DNA of 64,000 nt from Yponomeuta sedellus. Lineage: Eukaryota; Arthropoda; Insecta; Lepidoptera; Yponomeutidae. The DNA lies in contig OW203744.1 in NCBI GenBank assembly GCA_934045075.1, positions 1,674,001 through 1,738,000 on the forward strand. The letters run 5' to 3'. The notes under the pieces were generated by a model, which was not told the DNA's origin, did not search any database, and saw only the letters and a list, made by a program, of their open reading frames with translations. Shown in pieces: positions 52,120 to 62,792 of the stretch (its first letter is position 1; each line of letters begins with the position of its first letter). The position numbers were made by a program, and so were the translations under genes.

Positions 52120-52385
52120 ATACCCTTTGCTAACACATCCCCTGTTTAGTCGAAGTATGTTCGCCACCCGTCCCTTACCGACACTTCCATTCACATTGAT
52201 ATAGATCAATCCGTCAGCCTGTACCTACTCGTCCACTGCTGGATACAAGCCTCCCTCAAGGCACGCCACTTCCCTCTGTCCTCATCCACTAATCTGCCTC
52301 AGAACCGATGGTCAAAATAGTGCAAAGGTTCTCCAGTGCAGACCACGAACTGGCAAACGCAGCCTAGGACGCTCACTGGATCGAC
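52120..52385 (-). repeat. LINE-N and LINE-C C-terminal debris
   Basis: 52120-52210 resembles LINE-N (CCCTTTGCTAACACATCCCC). 52225-52300 is a minus LINE tail (TCGTCCACTGCTGGATACAA), and 52310-52385 a plus piece (TGCAGACCACGAACTGGCAA). Confidence 0.5.
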
Positions 52386-52419
52386 GATTCACTTGATAGG
52401 TAAGTATTAAAATGTGAAA

Positions 52420-52605
52420 ATTACTTTGCTAAATTCCGCCAAAAATCCCACAAGCACCATGCGGTTAGTTAATGCACCGCCCTCCCTCCCACTTTTCAAG
52501 CAGAAGCAAGACACGAACTTCTGCTTGAAAAAGTGAGAGGGAGGGCGGTGCATTAACTAACCGCGTGGTGCTTGTGGGATTTTTGGCGGAATTTAGCTAA
52601 GTAAT
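52420..52605. mobile_element. Foldback element, about 87-bp arms
   Basis: 52420-52506 and 52518-52605 pair almost completely around an 11-base loop: CTTCTGCTTGAAAAAGTGAG against the left arm, and GGGAGGGCGGTGCATTAACT. A TGATAGGTAAGT word flanks both sides (52394 and 52667). No frame. Confidence 0.85.
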
Positions 52606-53023
52606 TTTTACTTTTTAATGCTATTATGGATTACCGCAAAGTAACGCCTGATTCTATGCAACATCTGATAGGTAAGTGTAATTTTTTTAATTGTATTTAT
52701 TATAAATTTAATTTTAATTTTTTAATTTTTAAGTAAGTGTAATTCTGTAGCATAACAATGATTTTTTTGACTTTGTACAGTTCTAAAAGACCTGAGCTTG
52801 TTGCTTCCCAAATTGGGCAACAAAAAACTCATTAAATATTCATTGAGTGACAGATAACGTACAGTACGTCAGACAGTCATTACTTTGCTATGATCCCAAT
52901 GGTTAGGTAGGTATTATACAGCGTTGGACTGGCCATAGACCTAGTTGGCATATTTCCACCCGGGATCCGGCCTTTGCGGACCCTCCCATACGTTTTTTTG
53001 AGTACCCCCATGGTGAAGCAGTG
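52606..53023. other. Spacer
   Basis: A/T-rich. Nothing recognised. Confidence 0.35.
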
Positions 53024-53545
53024 CGTAATCTTTCTGCGATGCAGGAAGAGACCCGTGCCCCAGCAGTGGGAACATCATCATCATCAACCCTTTATGTCCC
53101 CATCGAGGGGCATGGGTCTCTGCCCAGGAGGAAGGTATAGGCCATATTCCACCTCTGGCGCCAAGTCCGGATTGGTAGAAGCTTGGAATACTAGTGGCTG
53201 GTCTTACTATAAGAATTTTTCAAGCCGGTCGAGTATTGGAAAATTTAACGAAAATAAAATTGGATATACATCTCAACCGGCCTGGATAGTAGGATGACAC
53301 TATAATAGTCACCCGTTTTGTGGCGATAAATTGTCAGAATTGAAATTGACAACTTATGTACTGGACAGTCGTGACATTTGACATTTAAAACGCGCGACTA
53401 GCGTCGTCCGACAGTAAGGCCCGCCACTGTCTTACAATCCTCCACCAACCCGGATTTAACCCCCGTGGTGGAGTGTGGCCTAACCTTCCTGCGATGCAGG
53501 AAGAGACCCGTGCTCCAGCAGTAGGGACGTACAAAGGGTTGATAC
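53024..53545. repeat. Cluster of SINE-B pieces
   Basis: 53024-53075 plus scrap, 53090-53208 minus piece and 53405-53545 plus piece (GACAGTAAGGCCCGCCACTG to GGGTTGATACCA). The frames over them are artefacts. Confidence 0.65.
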
Positions 53546-53808
53546 CATTTCCCAGGCTGGTCCGGATCGAGCCACAAGAAATCCTTTAATGAATTACTTT
53601 GTTGATGGACCGGTACGCGGCGGGCCACTAAGTTCAATATGCCAAAATGACCGGTCCCTAAGACCTAGTTCGACCCTGGGTAGGCACCATTCTTATTCGA
53701 CATAATGTACTATTGCCGACTAGGTATTAGATACCTTTTTAATTGACTTTAAAATGAGGTAGTTCTTAGTTGGTCAGGATATTTTTTTATCTTATCTCCT
53801 CCTTAACT
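53546..53808. other. Spacer
   Basis: Nothing recognised. Confidence 0.3.
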
Positions 53809-54090
53809 AAACGCGAAAGTTTGTAAGTGTGCATAGATGGATGCATGTTTGTTACTCTTTAAAGCTACTAAATGGATTTTAATGAAACTTTACAATAATG
53901 TAGCTTATACATCAGAATAACACATAGGTTACAATTTATAAAGATACTGTGTCATATTTTTCAAATGCGACCCAAAAATTATTTGTGTGATAATTTTAAT
54001 GTCACAATGTCAGATTTTTCCTACGCCACGCTAATGTAAGTAACTCGAAATACTAATCCTGGGCAGACGAAGTCGCGGGCACCAGCTAGT
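53809..54090 (-). repeat. RTE-like 3' region, third type
   Basis: On the minus strand it starts ACTAGCTGGTGCCCGCGACT and ends AACTTTCGCGTTT. It sits directly next to the tail at 54096. Confidence 0.6.
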
Positions 54091-54095
54091 AGGTA

Positions 54096-54283
54096 ATATT
54101 ATAAAAACGAAAGTTTGGGAGTGGGTATGTTTGCACCTCTAAACGGCTTGAGCGATATTAATAAGATTTGTTTTGGCGTTAGCTGACACCCTGGATTAAG
54201 GCATAGGCTTCGTTTTACTGCGAGAAACTATCTTATTCCCATGGGAAAATCGATAAAGCGATGATACCGCGGGGCGAACCTAG
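54096..54283 (-). repeat. RTE-like LINE 3' tail
   Basis: Minus strand: TTCGCCCCGCGGTATCATCG, AAACGAAGCCTATGCCTTAA, AACTTTCGTTTTTATAATAT. Confidence 0.7.
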
Positions 54284-55050
54284 TAATTTATATGTTTCCC
54301 GATATCCACTCGAAGACGAACAGATTCGGAAAATTCTTTTTTTTTGTTTGAAAGGGTAGACTTCACAGGTAGTCTCATAGTGATTAAGTCAGGATATGAT
54401 GATGAGGTCCTGGAGAAATTGAGGGCAATCTTCGAAGTAGCGTCAACCGGCATTTAACAGCTAAGCATGACATGTAACATCGTAGATCCCGTCTACGCTT
54501 ACCATCAGGCGTGACTGGGGTCAAGTCTAACCAGTGTTACTTAAAAAAAGGCACGCATGAAGCGTCTTGGTGGTTTTTTTACAGTGACTTATGCAGTTGA
54601 ATACGGAAAAAAACTATTTTGCGGAGTCATAGTTATATCTCTCTAAACACTGCAGTGTTTACAGTGCACTAAAAGCAGAGAAATAATATAAAGCCGTACC
54701 TTTGACAATGATCAAGGTATTAGATATAGGTACTGTAGAAATATATTTTGAAGTCGTTGCTCAAAATGTATATAACAAAGGTCTTGTAAACTGGCACCGG
54801 ATTCGAACCATACTTCTGCAATACCTACATTGAATTTGAAAGTCTTATTCGTTTAAATTACTTCTCAATTTTAGTGTGTATTGCTCTGTGATTATTTTGA
54901 AGTCACTTTTCCTTTACTGGGGCTATTAGTTGTACATACTAAGTAAGTAAGTTACTTAGAAGGAATCGTTTGCTACTTTGGTTCGGGATCATAACAATAC
55001 AGAGTTTTTTCAAATTGTATTTATCAAAGCGGAGTAAGTAATTTAGTACA
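54284..55050. other. Stretch without a gene
   Basis: A LINE-like word at 54490-54520 (GTCTACGCTTACCATCAGGC). No frame or family otherwise. Confidence 0.4.
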
Positions 55051-55264
55051 GTCTGCCTTTATAAAACACCTCGGGCTCTAGAGTAGGCTTCGGTTTTCGC
55101 CGAAAGCACACGAGTGTAATACTACTTCCTGCTCTGATTCCGAAGTTAAGTGTAAGTTCCGATTTCGAAATTAAGTGTTATATTAGTTCCAATATTTCTA
55201 TTACAAGAGTATATCCGATTCTATCCGATAGTAGCCGAGGTATATTCTAAAAGCTAGCAGACTG
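55051..55264 (+). mobile_element. MITE-I copy, TA-flanked
   Basis: CAGTCTGCCTTTATAAAACA at the left, GGTATATTCTAAAAGCTAGC at the right, TA on both sides, with the GGCTCTAGAGTAGGCTTCGG core. Confidence 0.75.
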
Positions 55265-55323
55265 TATAACTATTTACTCATCAAAATTATTAGTTCAAAA
55301 TGACGTAAGCAGGTACCTACGTA

Positions 55324-55521
55324 TAATCTGTTAGCTTTTAGAATATACCTCGGCTACTATTGGATATGTTCGTGTAATAGAAATATCGAAACTAATATGA
55401 CACTTCATTTCGAAATCAGAACTAATATGACACTTAATTTCGAAATCAGAACTCGATCATCAGTACGAAAACCGGCGAAAATTGGCGAAGACCGAAGCTT
55501 AGAGCCCGAGGCATATTCTAA
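55324..55521 (-). mobile_element. MITE-I copy, inverted to its neighbour
   Basis: ATCTGTTAGCTTTTAGAATA at the left. The right end stops at GAGGCATATTCTAAA, followed by an (AAT) run. Only about 60 bases separate it from the opposite copy at 55051. Confidence 0.75.
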
Positions 55522-56101
55522 ATAATAATAATAATATTGGCCTTTTTGCATCTACTTAATGAGATGATTTATACAGCGTCCAGTGGTATCTTCACTCACA
55601 CTAGATGAGTGAAGGGACCACTCCGACGCTGTAGTGCCTGGGACATGGTTTTATAGATGGTGTAGGCTTGCCCAGCACCTATACCATCCTGACAGCTTAG
55701 TCGGCCTAGCCCACAGGAAAGACTAGTCAATACGTGCGGAGCCAACCAAGCTGCGGGTTTCCTCACGATGTTCTAAAAGCTAACAGACTATACGTATATT
55801 CAATTATAATCACACATTTGTAATGTTATCCACATTTATGTATGACATTACAAACGTTACATTGTATGCCGCGGTATGTGAAGTGTACAATTAAAAAAAA
55901 AAACGATCATTGCCCATCTGCGTATTTACGAGGAATCACAATTAATGTTCTATAAATAAAATGAATTGTAGCGTTTCTCATAATTACGTTCAGTTACATG
56001 CAGAATAAATAGCATGTAATTTAATATTGTACCTACCTGTGGTTCCTTAAACGTCAACTGCAAGTTTAATTTTTTTATGTAGCCTATAATAGCATGACAT
56101 T
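55522..56101. other. Stretch with family Q and MITE-I flank pieces
   Basis: 55560-55660 is Q (GAGATGATTTATACAGCGTC, GGGACCACTCCGACGCTG). 55735-55765 resembles SINE-E (GGGTTTCCTCACGATGTTC). 55772-55850 is the MITE-I end plus its shared flank. No gene. Confidence 0.45.
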
Positions 56102-56440
56102 TGACGACCTCTGTGGCGTAGCGGTACCGCATCTACCTACCATGCAAGAGGTCCCGGGTTCGAATCCCGGCTGGAAACAAAAAAAAAAACCCCAGTTCTT
56201 GGATGTTTACATGTTTGTGATGTCGTTGTTTCTGGTTCCCACGACACAGGGTATCCTAGTGTGGGGCATTAAAAAAAATAGCCACGGTAGCAAAGGACTT
56301 GGAGCGAGCCCAGTTGAGCTAATGGACACCCAGGACTGAAAACCCTGGAGCAATAGAACGAGGAGAGCCGACCCAAATAATGGGATGAGGCAAAGACAAA
56401 GAAGAAGATGTAGCCTATAATACGTCTGGGCACATGCAGT
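56102..56440 (+). mobile_element. SINE-D copy with a LINE-like tail
   Basis: tRNA-Gly-like head (CTACCTACCATGCAAGAGGT, B-box GGGTTCGAATCCC), D body to GTATCCTAGTGTGGGGC. Then a different 3' part with GACTGAAAACCCTGGAG, CCGACCCAAATAATGGGATG and AGGCAAAGACAAAGAAGAAG, resembling a LINE 3' end. Confidence 0.65.
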
Positions 56441-56910
56441 CCCTGCGGTGGGGTAAGCAGGTACGTACATAGGCTACATAAAGGCCTTCTGGAGATCTAT
56501 TTTTTAAATCACTCGTATGAAATTGTATCGTCGAATGCGACGTAAGTCACACTCGTCTTCTAAGTCGCATGATCTCGTTTTTCCGTATTTTTGAATCCAA
56601 ACATCCATTAAGGATTAGATATTCTTCAAAATTCATTTTCTACACTGAAGATCGCAATATTTACAATCTACAACAGTTATCAGGAGCAAATTCACATTTA
56701 TCGCTAGGTAGGTATCTGTGCGCAGCACAATACAAAATAAACACAAATTTTGACAATTAATCTATCGATCGACATACGAGACGAGTGGTAAGGACCATTC
56801 GTTGCAGTCGAGCGATTCAAAAATACGGAATTTCGTATGTCGAACGAAAATCAGTAGAAATCGAGCGCTCGACGCGAGACGAGTGATTCAAAAATAGAGC
56901 TCCTGTACCT
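56441..56910. other. Stretch without a gene
   Basis: Inverted words TTTTTGAATC / GATTCAAAAATA at 56580-56600, 56812 and 56886 hint at a degenerate foldback. No frame accepted. Confidence 0.35.
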
Positions 56911-57530
56911 TATATACATCCCACTTGCTTGAAGAGAGTGTATGGGCTCAGTGGCGTAGCTACCTAGAGGCTAGGCGGGGCAGTGCCCCGGGGCCCTCAA
57001 GCTCAGGGGGCCCTCGAATCCTTACCAGAAATCTCGATCGAACTGGCCTATTGGAATTTTCTCCCATTTTCAAAATAAATATGACGGGTTGCAATGCAAC
57101 CCCACTTTAATCATGGCAACTCAGTTGAAAGAAATTCAAAAATTATGCCTAGGGAATTCCCCTAAATTCTTTCTGTAGATTGGCAGTGTTGTCAATTTGA
57201 CGGATAGTGATATTTGCGTTTTATTATCCATCGATGTGCGTTTTATTGTATTTGTTAAAGTATTTGTATATTTCATAAAACCTTATCAGTTTACATAGCA
57301 GTGGGGCCCCATTTTTAATTTGCCCCAGGGCCCTTGGTTACCTAGCTACGCCACTGTATGGGCTTCAGTACTACGCCTGCCCACCGCGGATTGGCCATTT
57401 CAAGCGCTCAGGTTGTTGAACATCTCCGATACTCAGGTTTCCTTACGATGTTTTCCTTCGCGATTAGCGAGCTCCTATAACTTCACAAATGGACATCATA
57501 ACTTAAAAAACAAAGTCCTATTCTTCAGGC
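56911..57530 (+). repeat. SINE-E copy split by a hAT-like element
   Basis: 56911-56948 (GAAGAGAGTGTATGGGCT) and 57365-57530 (TCAGTACTACGCCTGCCC, GCGGATTGGCCATTTCAAGC, GGTTTCCTTACGATGTTTTC) join to give the normal SINE-E order. Confidence 0.8.
56949..57356. mobile_element. hAT-like non-autonomous element, 8-bp duplication
   Basis: TATGGGCT lies at 56941-56948 and 57357-57364. The ends are CAGTGGCGTAGCTA and its exact reverse complement, with G/C-rich subterminal GGGGCCC words inside. 8-bp duplications and CA(G)TGGCG ends are hAT features. 408 bases with no transposase. Confidence 0.92.
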
Positions 57531-58239
57531 TATAAACCAACAGCTAGTGCAACACAGAAATTTCACACATTTAGTGAACAGAAGAGACCTTCAAATTTTT
57601 CTTGCAAAGTGACCCTTAATATAACCGAGTAGAGTGCACGCGAGTAAAGGTTGATGTGCTGTCGAGTATATTACATAGGCGCTTTTCCGGCAGCTAATAA
57701 GGTAATTTAGAATTATTGCTTTATTATATTGCCTTGCCTAGGCAGTTGCAAATCTGTATAAAAATTTGAACCAACTGTAAGTCGGAATAGTTTTATGTTT
57801 TTTCACTTGAAGTGAAAACTACTAGTAACTAAATAGTTATGAGAGAGAATTATAACTAGTAAAAGCTGTCAAAATGCTATAAAATATTAATGTGATCAAC
57901 GCAATATATCGTGACATGTAGGTAGAACATTTATAAACTACCTGCCTTACGAAGAACTTACCTATGTATCTACAGAAGTATTAGTTTTGTAGCCAAGTTT
58001 ATGCTGCAAATCATGGCGTCATAAAGTTATCACCATGCATTATCGGTTACAGATTGTGATTTCATAACAAAAACACCATGGCGGTAACCTTCGCAAAATA
58101 TCGGACAAGCATTTCGACCACTCACCTTTTTGCAATAATCCCAAAAACTTTTTCGTGCACAAACAAAACGACACTGTCCACTAACACTCAAGTCGTTAAA
58201 AGAAAAAAAAGTCCAAACGTCACTTGAAAAGAACTCGAG
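57531..58239. other. A/T-rich stretch without a gene
   Basis: A minus-strand donor-like CATAG|GTAAGT lies at 57957, but no supported exon precedes it. The 92-residue minus frame at 58030 is not accepted. Confidence 0.35.
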
Positions 58240-58497
58240 AACAATTTTCGCGCGTAAATAAAATGGCCGCCACAAGCACGGCGTAGCACTCGCGCGGCGC
58301 GCGGACAACTGAATGATTTTTCAATTTTCTGCGCGTTCCAATCTCGCTTCGCTGGTTTTCCACTGCGTTGTCGAAGTATCTAGCGTACGTTGCTTGTCGA
58401 GGCTTAGTTTGTATTGATACGCTCAGTTAAAAAGTTACGATGGATGAGTTATTTGAAGAAACATCGTGGTGTTGCTGCGTTTAGGTGCAGTTCTGAG
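58240..58497 (+). promoter_or_regulatory. CpG-rich promoter-like patch with first-exon candidate
   Basis: 58240-58400 is CpG-rich (GCACTCGCGCGGCGCGCGG) with AAAATGGCCGCC, a word that fits YY1/Pho-type promoter motifs. On the plus strand the sequence then runs to CTGAG|GTAAGT (donor at 58498), so 58300-58497 could be a 5' non-coding exon. Its ATG at 58440 opens only 14 codons (MDELFEETSWCCCV) before TAG, so any coding start must be in a later exon, and this would be an upstream frame. A minus-strand or bidirectional promoter is also possible. Confidence 0.35.
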
Positions 58498-58620
58498 GTA
58501 AGTGCAAAATCATTGATGTTGCATGCAATGTAGGTAACTATTTAAGGCCGCTCCTCAAGGAGCAATTCCCATACAAACTTAGTTTATTTACAATCCACGG
58601 GCCGAATCGCAATTAAACTT

Positions 58621-59221
58621 TGTCAATACGTTTACAACATACAAATCGAGGTTTGACCGTGCTTACAACTGAGAGTAACGAAATAAAAGAAAATATAGCC
58701 TCATAAGAAATATCATATAAACTATTCTCAAGGCTTTAATTATGTAGGTATTTTGCTTTTTTTATATATTTTGCTTTTCTTTGTTTTTGATAAGTTTATT
58801 TCGAATTTTAAGCATGCCCAAACCTCGATTTGAGTCCTCTAAACGTATTGGCAAAGTTCTGCTTACAACTGAGAGTATAACTAAATAAAAAAAATATTGC
58901 CTCATAACAAGTTTCATATTATATTCTCAAGGCCATAATTTATTTTTGACAAGTTTATTTTCAATTCTAAGCACGCTCAAAGCTCGATTTGAGTCCTCCT
59001 AAGAAACTTTGCCAGTAGGTACGTTTAGAGGACTCAAATCGAGGTTTGAGCGTGCTTCGAAATGAAAATAAAGTTATCAAAAACAAAGAAAAGCAAAATA
59101 TGTAAATAAAGCCTTGAGAACAGTTTATATGAAATTTCTTATGAGGCTATATTTTCTTTTATTTCGTATATCGCAGTTGTAAGCACGATCAAACCCAGAT
59201 TTGTATCTTTTGAATGTATTG
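58621..59221. repeat. Large inverted repeat with a third, direct copy
   Basis: 58621-58858 pairs with 59018-59221 over roughly 200 bases (shared words AAAGAAAATATAGCCTCATA, TTTTGCTTTTCTTTGTTTTT, ACCTCGATTTGAGTCCTCTA). 58861-59012 is a shorter, diverged direct copy of the left arm. No frame of note. Confidence 0.8.
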
Positions 59222-59226
59222 GAATT

Positions 59227-59310
59227 ACCGACAACCGTTGGAGTAAACGTGTTCTTGAGTGGAGACCGCGACTCGGCAAACGTAGTTTAGGACGCACTCC
59301 GACTAGGTGT
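59227..59310 (+). pseudogene. LINE-C reverse transcriptase fragment
   Basis: 28 codons read TDNRWSKRVLEWRPRLGKRS then LGRTPTR, part of the LINE-C C-terminal motif. It is cut at both ends and directly abuts the inverted repeat. Confidence 0.7.
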
Positions 59311-60845
59311 CATTTGTGAATAAAAACCAATCTATGTTTGTAAATAAATAAAAAAAGTAAGGGAATTACTCCTTAAGGGAGACTCTTAACCAAGTTTACT
59401 TTGCGTTCTTGATTTGTCTTGATTGGGTTGGAATGCGTGTGTTAGAAGGAAAAACCAGGTAATGTTCAATATTTCTTTTATTTAGAATCCAGGAGGTATA
59501 TTGCCAATGGTGTAGTTTTCCTGTTACTTAAGTACTTACACAATTCTTCGAATGGATCACGAGGACTTAGATAATAAGGTTGATTTTGTCTAAAATAGTT
59601 ACTGTATAGATCAATAAAGGTAGGTAGGTACTTAAAAATTGCTTGATTTGCGTTTTACTTTCATAATTATAGGATAATTTAGTACCATTTGGAAAAAAGG
59701 AATTTTATTGTAAGTATCTAAGTAAGTATTTAAATTTTCTGCCGTTTAATTTTTTTCCAATAAATATGTACGTTTTGTGCGTCGTAATTTGAGATCTAGC
59801 GTCGTATTATTGTTTAGTTTATAGTTTAAAAAGTTTTTGCTTACTGACTAGTTTAAACCTTACACTTAGCTACTAACTATTATTTATAGAGTATTCTCGT
59901 TTTCTTTGGCGAAGCGATTTATTTATATTTACATAGTTTTTATCTTTTTTATCAACTACTTAAATAAATATTTCACATAACATTCAATTAAGAAACAGAT
60001 TTGATAAAACTCTTATTAAGTACCTATCTAAAAGTACGCACAGAGAAGTTTTTTTTAAACATGTTTAAAGGGTCTTTATCATTATTATATACTAGTATAA
60101 AAAATCCCCATAACTGAAAATCTATCCTTAGGAACAACGGTGAAAAATTTATCACTTGATCCATATTTTTTATGCATTTGTTTGCTTTTTTGATGTTGTT
60201 ATCAAAATAAAAAAAATGTCTGAGCAGTAAAGATCCCCGTTTTATATATATATCCTGCTTAGTACTTAGTGGTTAAGGGGATTATGATACACCCTTCATT
60301 TAAGAATTGGACTGTTCACGGTTTTACAAATTTAAAACATTAATTTCCTACTAACATTTACATAAAAGTATTAACAAATTCCACTATAAATTTCTACCTA
60401 AACTTACTGGCACAAGAAAAAACAACCATAGAATTTTAACCTTAAAAATTAATATAAAAAAACTGAAAAATAATTCACTTCTGTAGTTATACATTTAACG
60501 AGTCTGATTGCGATTGTTCATTAGGTCAGTTTTTGTTCTTTTTCCTGACTGCGCCAGAAAAACTCTGTTTCTCGAGTGTCAACCATGAAAATCAAAACAA
60601 AAAAACATATATCTTTAACAATCTTTTGCTATTTTAATAACTTCAAAAGTCTAAGTTACTATTACAAGCCACACTGCACTGCAGCGTGCATCATGGCTCG
60701 GAATAGCAACTAAATCTTTACAGTTTTTCACGCAGTCGGGTTTTAGAGTTTTTCAATAAAAAAAAATAACACCCGTCTTTTCAGAAAGATTAAAAAAAAT
60801 AGTACCTCCTTTGATCGATAGATGGCGCTGACGCAAACCTTATCT
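59311..60845. other. Long A/T-rich stretch without a gene
   Basis: No frame, tRNA or family recognised in about 1.5 kb. Likely intron or intergenic. It contains many (A)n and (T)n runs. Confidence 0.4.
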
Positions 60846-61152
60846 GAGTGCTTAGTGCGAGTTTTTTAACTACTCGATCGTGTTAGCGTAAACTCATGTT
60901 TCTATGGCATCGAGGAAGCGCCACCTAGCGACAAGTATGGAAATTAAAATTGCTGAGTGCGAGTTGTAATGGTTTACGTTGAGAAGTGAACACGTTTACC
61001 AGCCAAAACACGAATAAACGCGAGTGCGAGTTGTACTGTGACAGCGTTTTGCCAGTTCGAACGGTTAACTTACTCATACTCACTACTCAATGCTCGATTA
61101 ACGCGGTAGTAAAGTTATTCGATTGGATCTGTCAAACTCGCACTAAGCACTC
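60846..61152. mobile_element. Inverted-repeat element, 18-bp TIRs
   Basis: GAGTGCTTAGTGCGAGTT at 60846-60863 and its exact reverse complement at 61135-61152. GAGTGCGAGTTGTA words recur inside (60956, 61022). 307 bases, no frame. No clear target duplication. Confidence 0.7.
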
Positions 61153-61165
61153 TGAATGAAGGGAG

Positions 61166-61235
61166 ACAAACCAGAAACTAACGAAACCTGTCTGCATACC
61201 GGATAGTATGCAGCGAGGGTTCTTTGGTTTCTGGT
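61166..61235. other. Hairpin, about 68 bases
   Basis: ACCAGAAAC pairs with GTTTCTGGT and CTGCATAC with GTATGCAG around CGGATA. The middle part pairs less well (GAAACC with GGGTTC). Its size and shape are like a small-RNA precursor, but nothing else supports that. It could be a foldback remnant. Confidence 0.4.
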
Positions 61236-61624
61236 CATGCATATAAAATTTACATTCTACTCTATGGTTCTGTTACCCACTCAGAGATTGGAAATATTTT
61301 TTCTTGTTCCTTACCGTCCGGTGCCCATACAGAGTTGTGTATAGCGCCATTCAATTAATTTTGGTGAACCTATCTGCCAGTTGCAGAAAACTGATCTGAA
61401 AATGACAGGCAACCCGTGACCACGGCAACATGACTGACTCGTCATTGGCAGAAATAGTCGTCCAGACCGGTTTGAGATGCCATTAAATAAAAAAAACTTC
61501 AACATTGCCGTAATTCACCTAAACAATCGATTAGACTCGTTTAATCCACAACTATACGTATATTTTAGCATCGCGAGTCATTAAAAATACCATTCAATTC
61601 CATCCAGAATCACGAGCTCACCAT

Positions 61625-61630
61625 TTTATT
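61625..61630 (-). terminator. AATAAA downstream of the 61.6-kb stop codon
   Basis: On the minus strand AATAAA lies 10 bases after the TAA at 61643-61641. Very close, so it may be the polyadenylation signal or coincidence in A/T-rich sequence. Confidence 0.35.
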
Positions 61631-61640
61631 TCTCGGAAAA

Positions 61641-61938
61641 TTACCTCTCACTGTCTCTCCTCAGGAGTCTATTAACCCTATAAATTCTATTCTTGTAGTT
61701 CTCTATGGGCGCTCTACGCCATAGCCGGGTAGCAGCCACGCGCGTCACGGCCGCTTTGTAACTTTCAGGAGACAAAATGGCGGGCGTGCTGCGTGTTTTC
61801 AAAATGTCCGACGTCAGGAACGGCGAGTCTGCCAACATGGCGTCGATGTCTCCGTTGAGCATGGCTACAGTGTCAGCTGAATTCGTGTAGTTGCTTGCTG
61901 GGGCGCAGAGAGGGATCGCGTTAGACCATTTTCTGTTC
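61641..61938 (-). CDS. Terminal coding exon candidate, unidentified protein
   Basis: On the minus strand CTTTCCTTCAACAG precedes position 61938, and a frame then runs 98 codons to TAA at 61643-61641. The first base completes a split codon. It reads NRKWSNAIPLCAPASNY, GDIDAMLADSPFLTSDILK and ends YRVNRLLRRDSER. Codons are rich in C/G at third positions (GAC ATC GAC GCC), unlike the A/T-rich flanks, and the C-terminus is strongly basic. The frame stays open back to 61994, so a further-upstream acceptor is possible. The internal ATG at 61862 lies in mid-frame, so a start there is less likely. Upstream exons would lie at higher coordinates, possibly beyond the window. No domain recognised. No overlap with repeat families here. 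Confidence 0.6.
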
Positions 61939-62566
61939 CTGTTGAAGGAAAGTGATTTTTTGTTTGAAGGTTGACTGCCGCGGCAAAATTCTGCCTACCC
62001 TTATTTCTCGAGGCAGTGGTTACTGGCGTATCTAGGCTTATTGAAGAGCTGTGGTCTATGTATACCTAATTCCAAGACAGGTGTGCAGTAACCCAACATC
62101 CAGAGGTCGGCCTAAGCATTTCTAACGAGGTCGCGGTTTACCCGGGTATGTTGAGATCATTTGGATAACAAAATAGTGATAACTCAGAAACGCCCTACCT
62201 AAAACATGCGTACGATTATAACACACACAATTATGACTTTTTAAGATTTCAGGCGTAACTTTTATTTATGCAAGAAAACAGGATAAAACTTGATAACTTT
62301 GTATCTGTAACAATTTTATCGAAAACGGCCAGGCCAGGATTGGTCGAATCTGTAATGACGTAACAGGTCAGTAAATATAGCGATCCGAGAACCCGAGAGT
62401 TGACCTGACGTTTGTTTGAAAAAATACACGAAAGATTTAAAAGTTATCACTTTCTGAGCACTTATGAAACAACAACGAAAAATCTGAGTTGGTCTGGTCT
62501 ATTTAAGGATTATTTTGGATTGAAATCGTGCCAGCTGCACGTGGAGACCTTTCGAAATATGTGAAT
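61939..62566. other. Stretch without a gene
   Basis: Possible last intron of the gene ending at 61641. Nothing recognised. Confidence 0.35.
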
Positions 62567-62776
62567 ATCAACCCTTGTATGTCCCCACTGCTGGGGCAGG
62601 GATCTCTTCCTGCATCGCAGAAAGGTTAGGCCATACTCCACTACCGGGTACCACTGTCCGGGTTGGTGGAGGGTTGTAAGACAGTGGCGGGCCTTACTGT
62701 CAGAAGTTATCAAGCCGCCCATGGGGCCTCTGACTTGGCTTAACGACTGCCATTACATGACAGTCGGCACCAACAC
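62567..62776 (-). mobile_element. SINE-B 3' part
   Basis: Minus strand: GTTGGTGCCGACTGTCATGT, CTTGATAACTTCTGACAGTA and CAGCAGTGGGGACATACAAG. The 5S-like head is missing. The frame over it is an artefact. Confidence 0.8.
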
Positions 62777-62792
62777 TGCCGTCCTAATTTAA

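Noticed and set aside
61641..61862. Independent small protein starting at the ATG at 61862
   Set aside because: The frame is open well upstream with coding-like codons and a good acceptor, so the ATG is more likely internal to a terminal exon.
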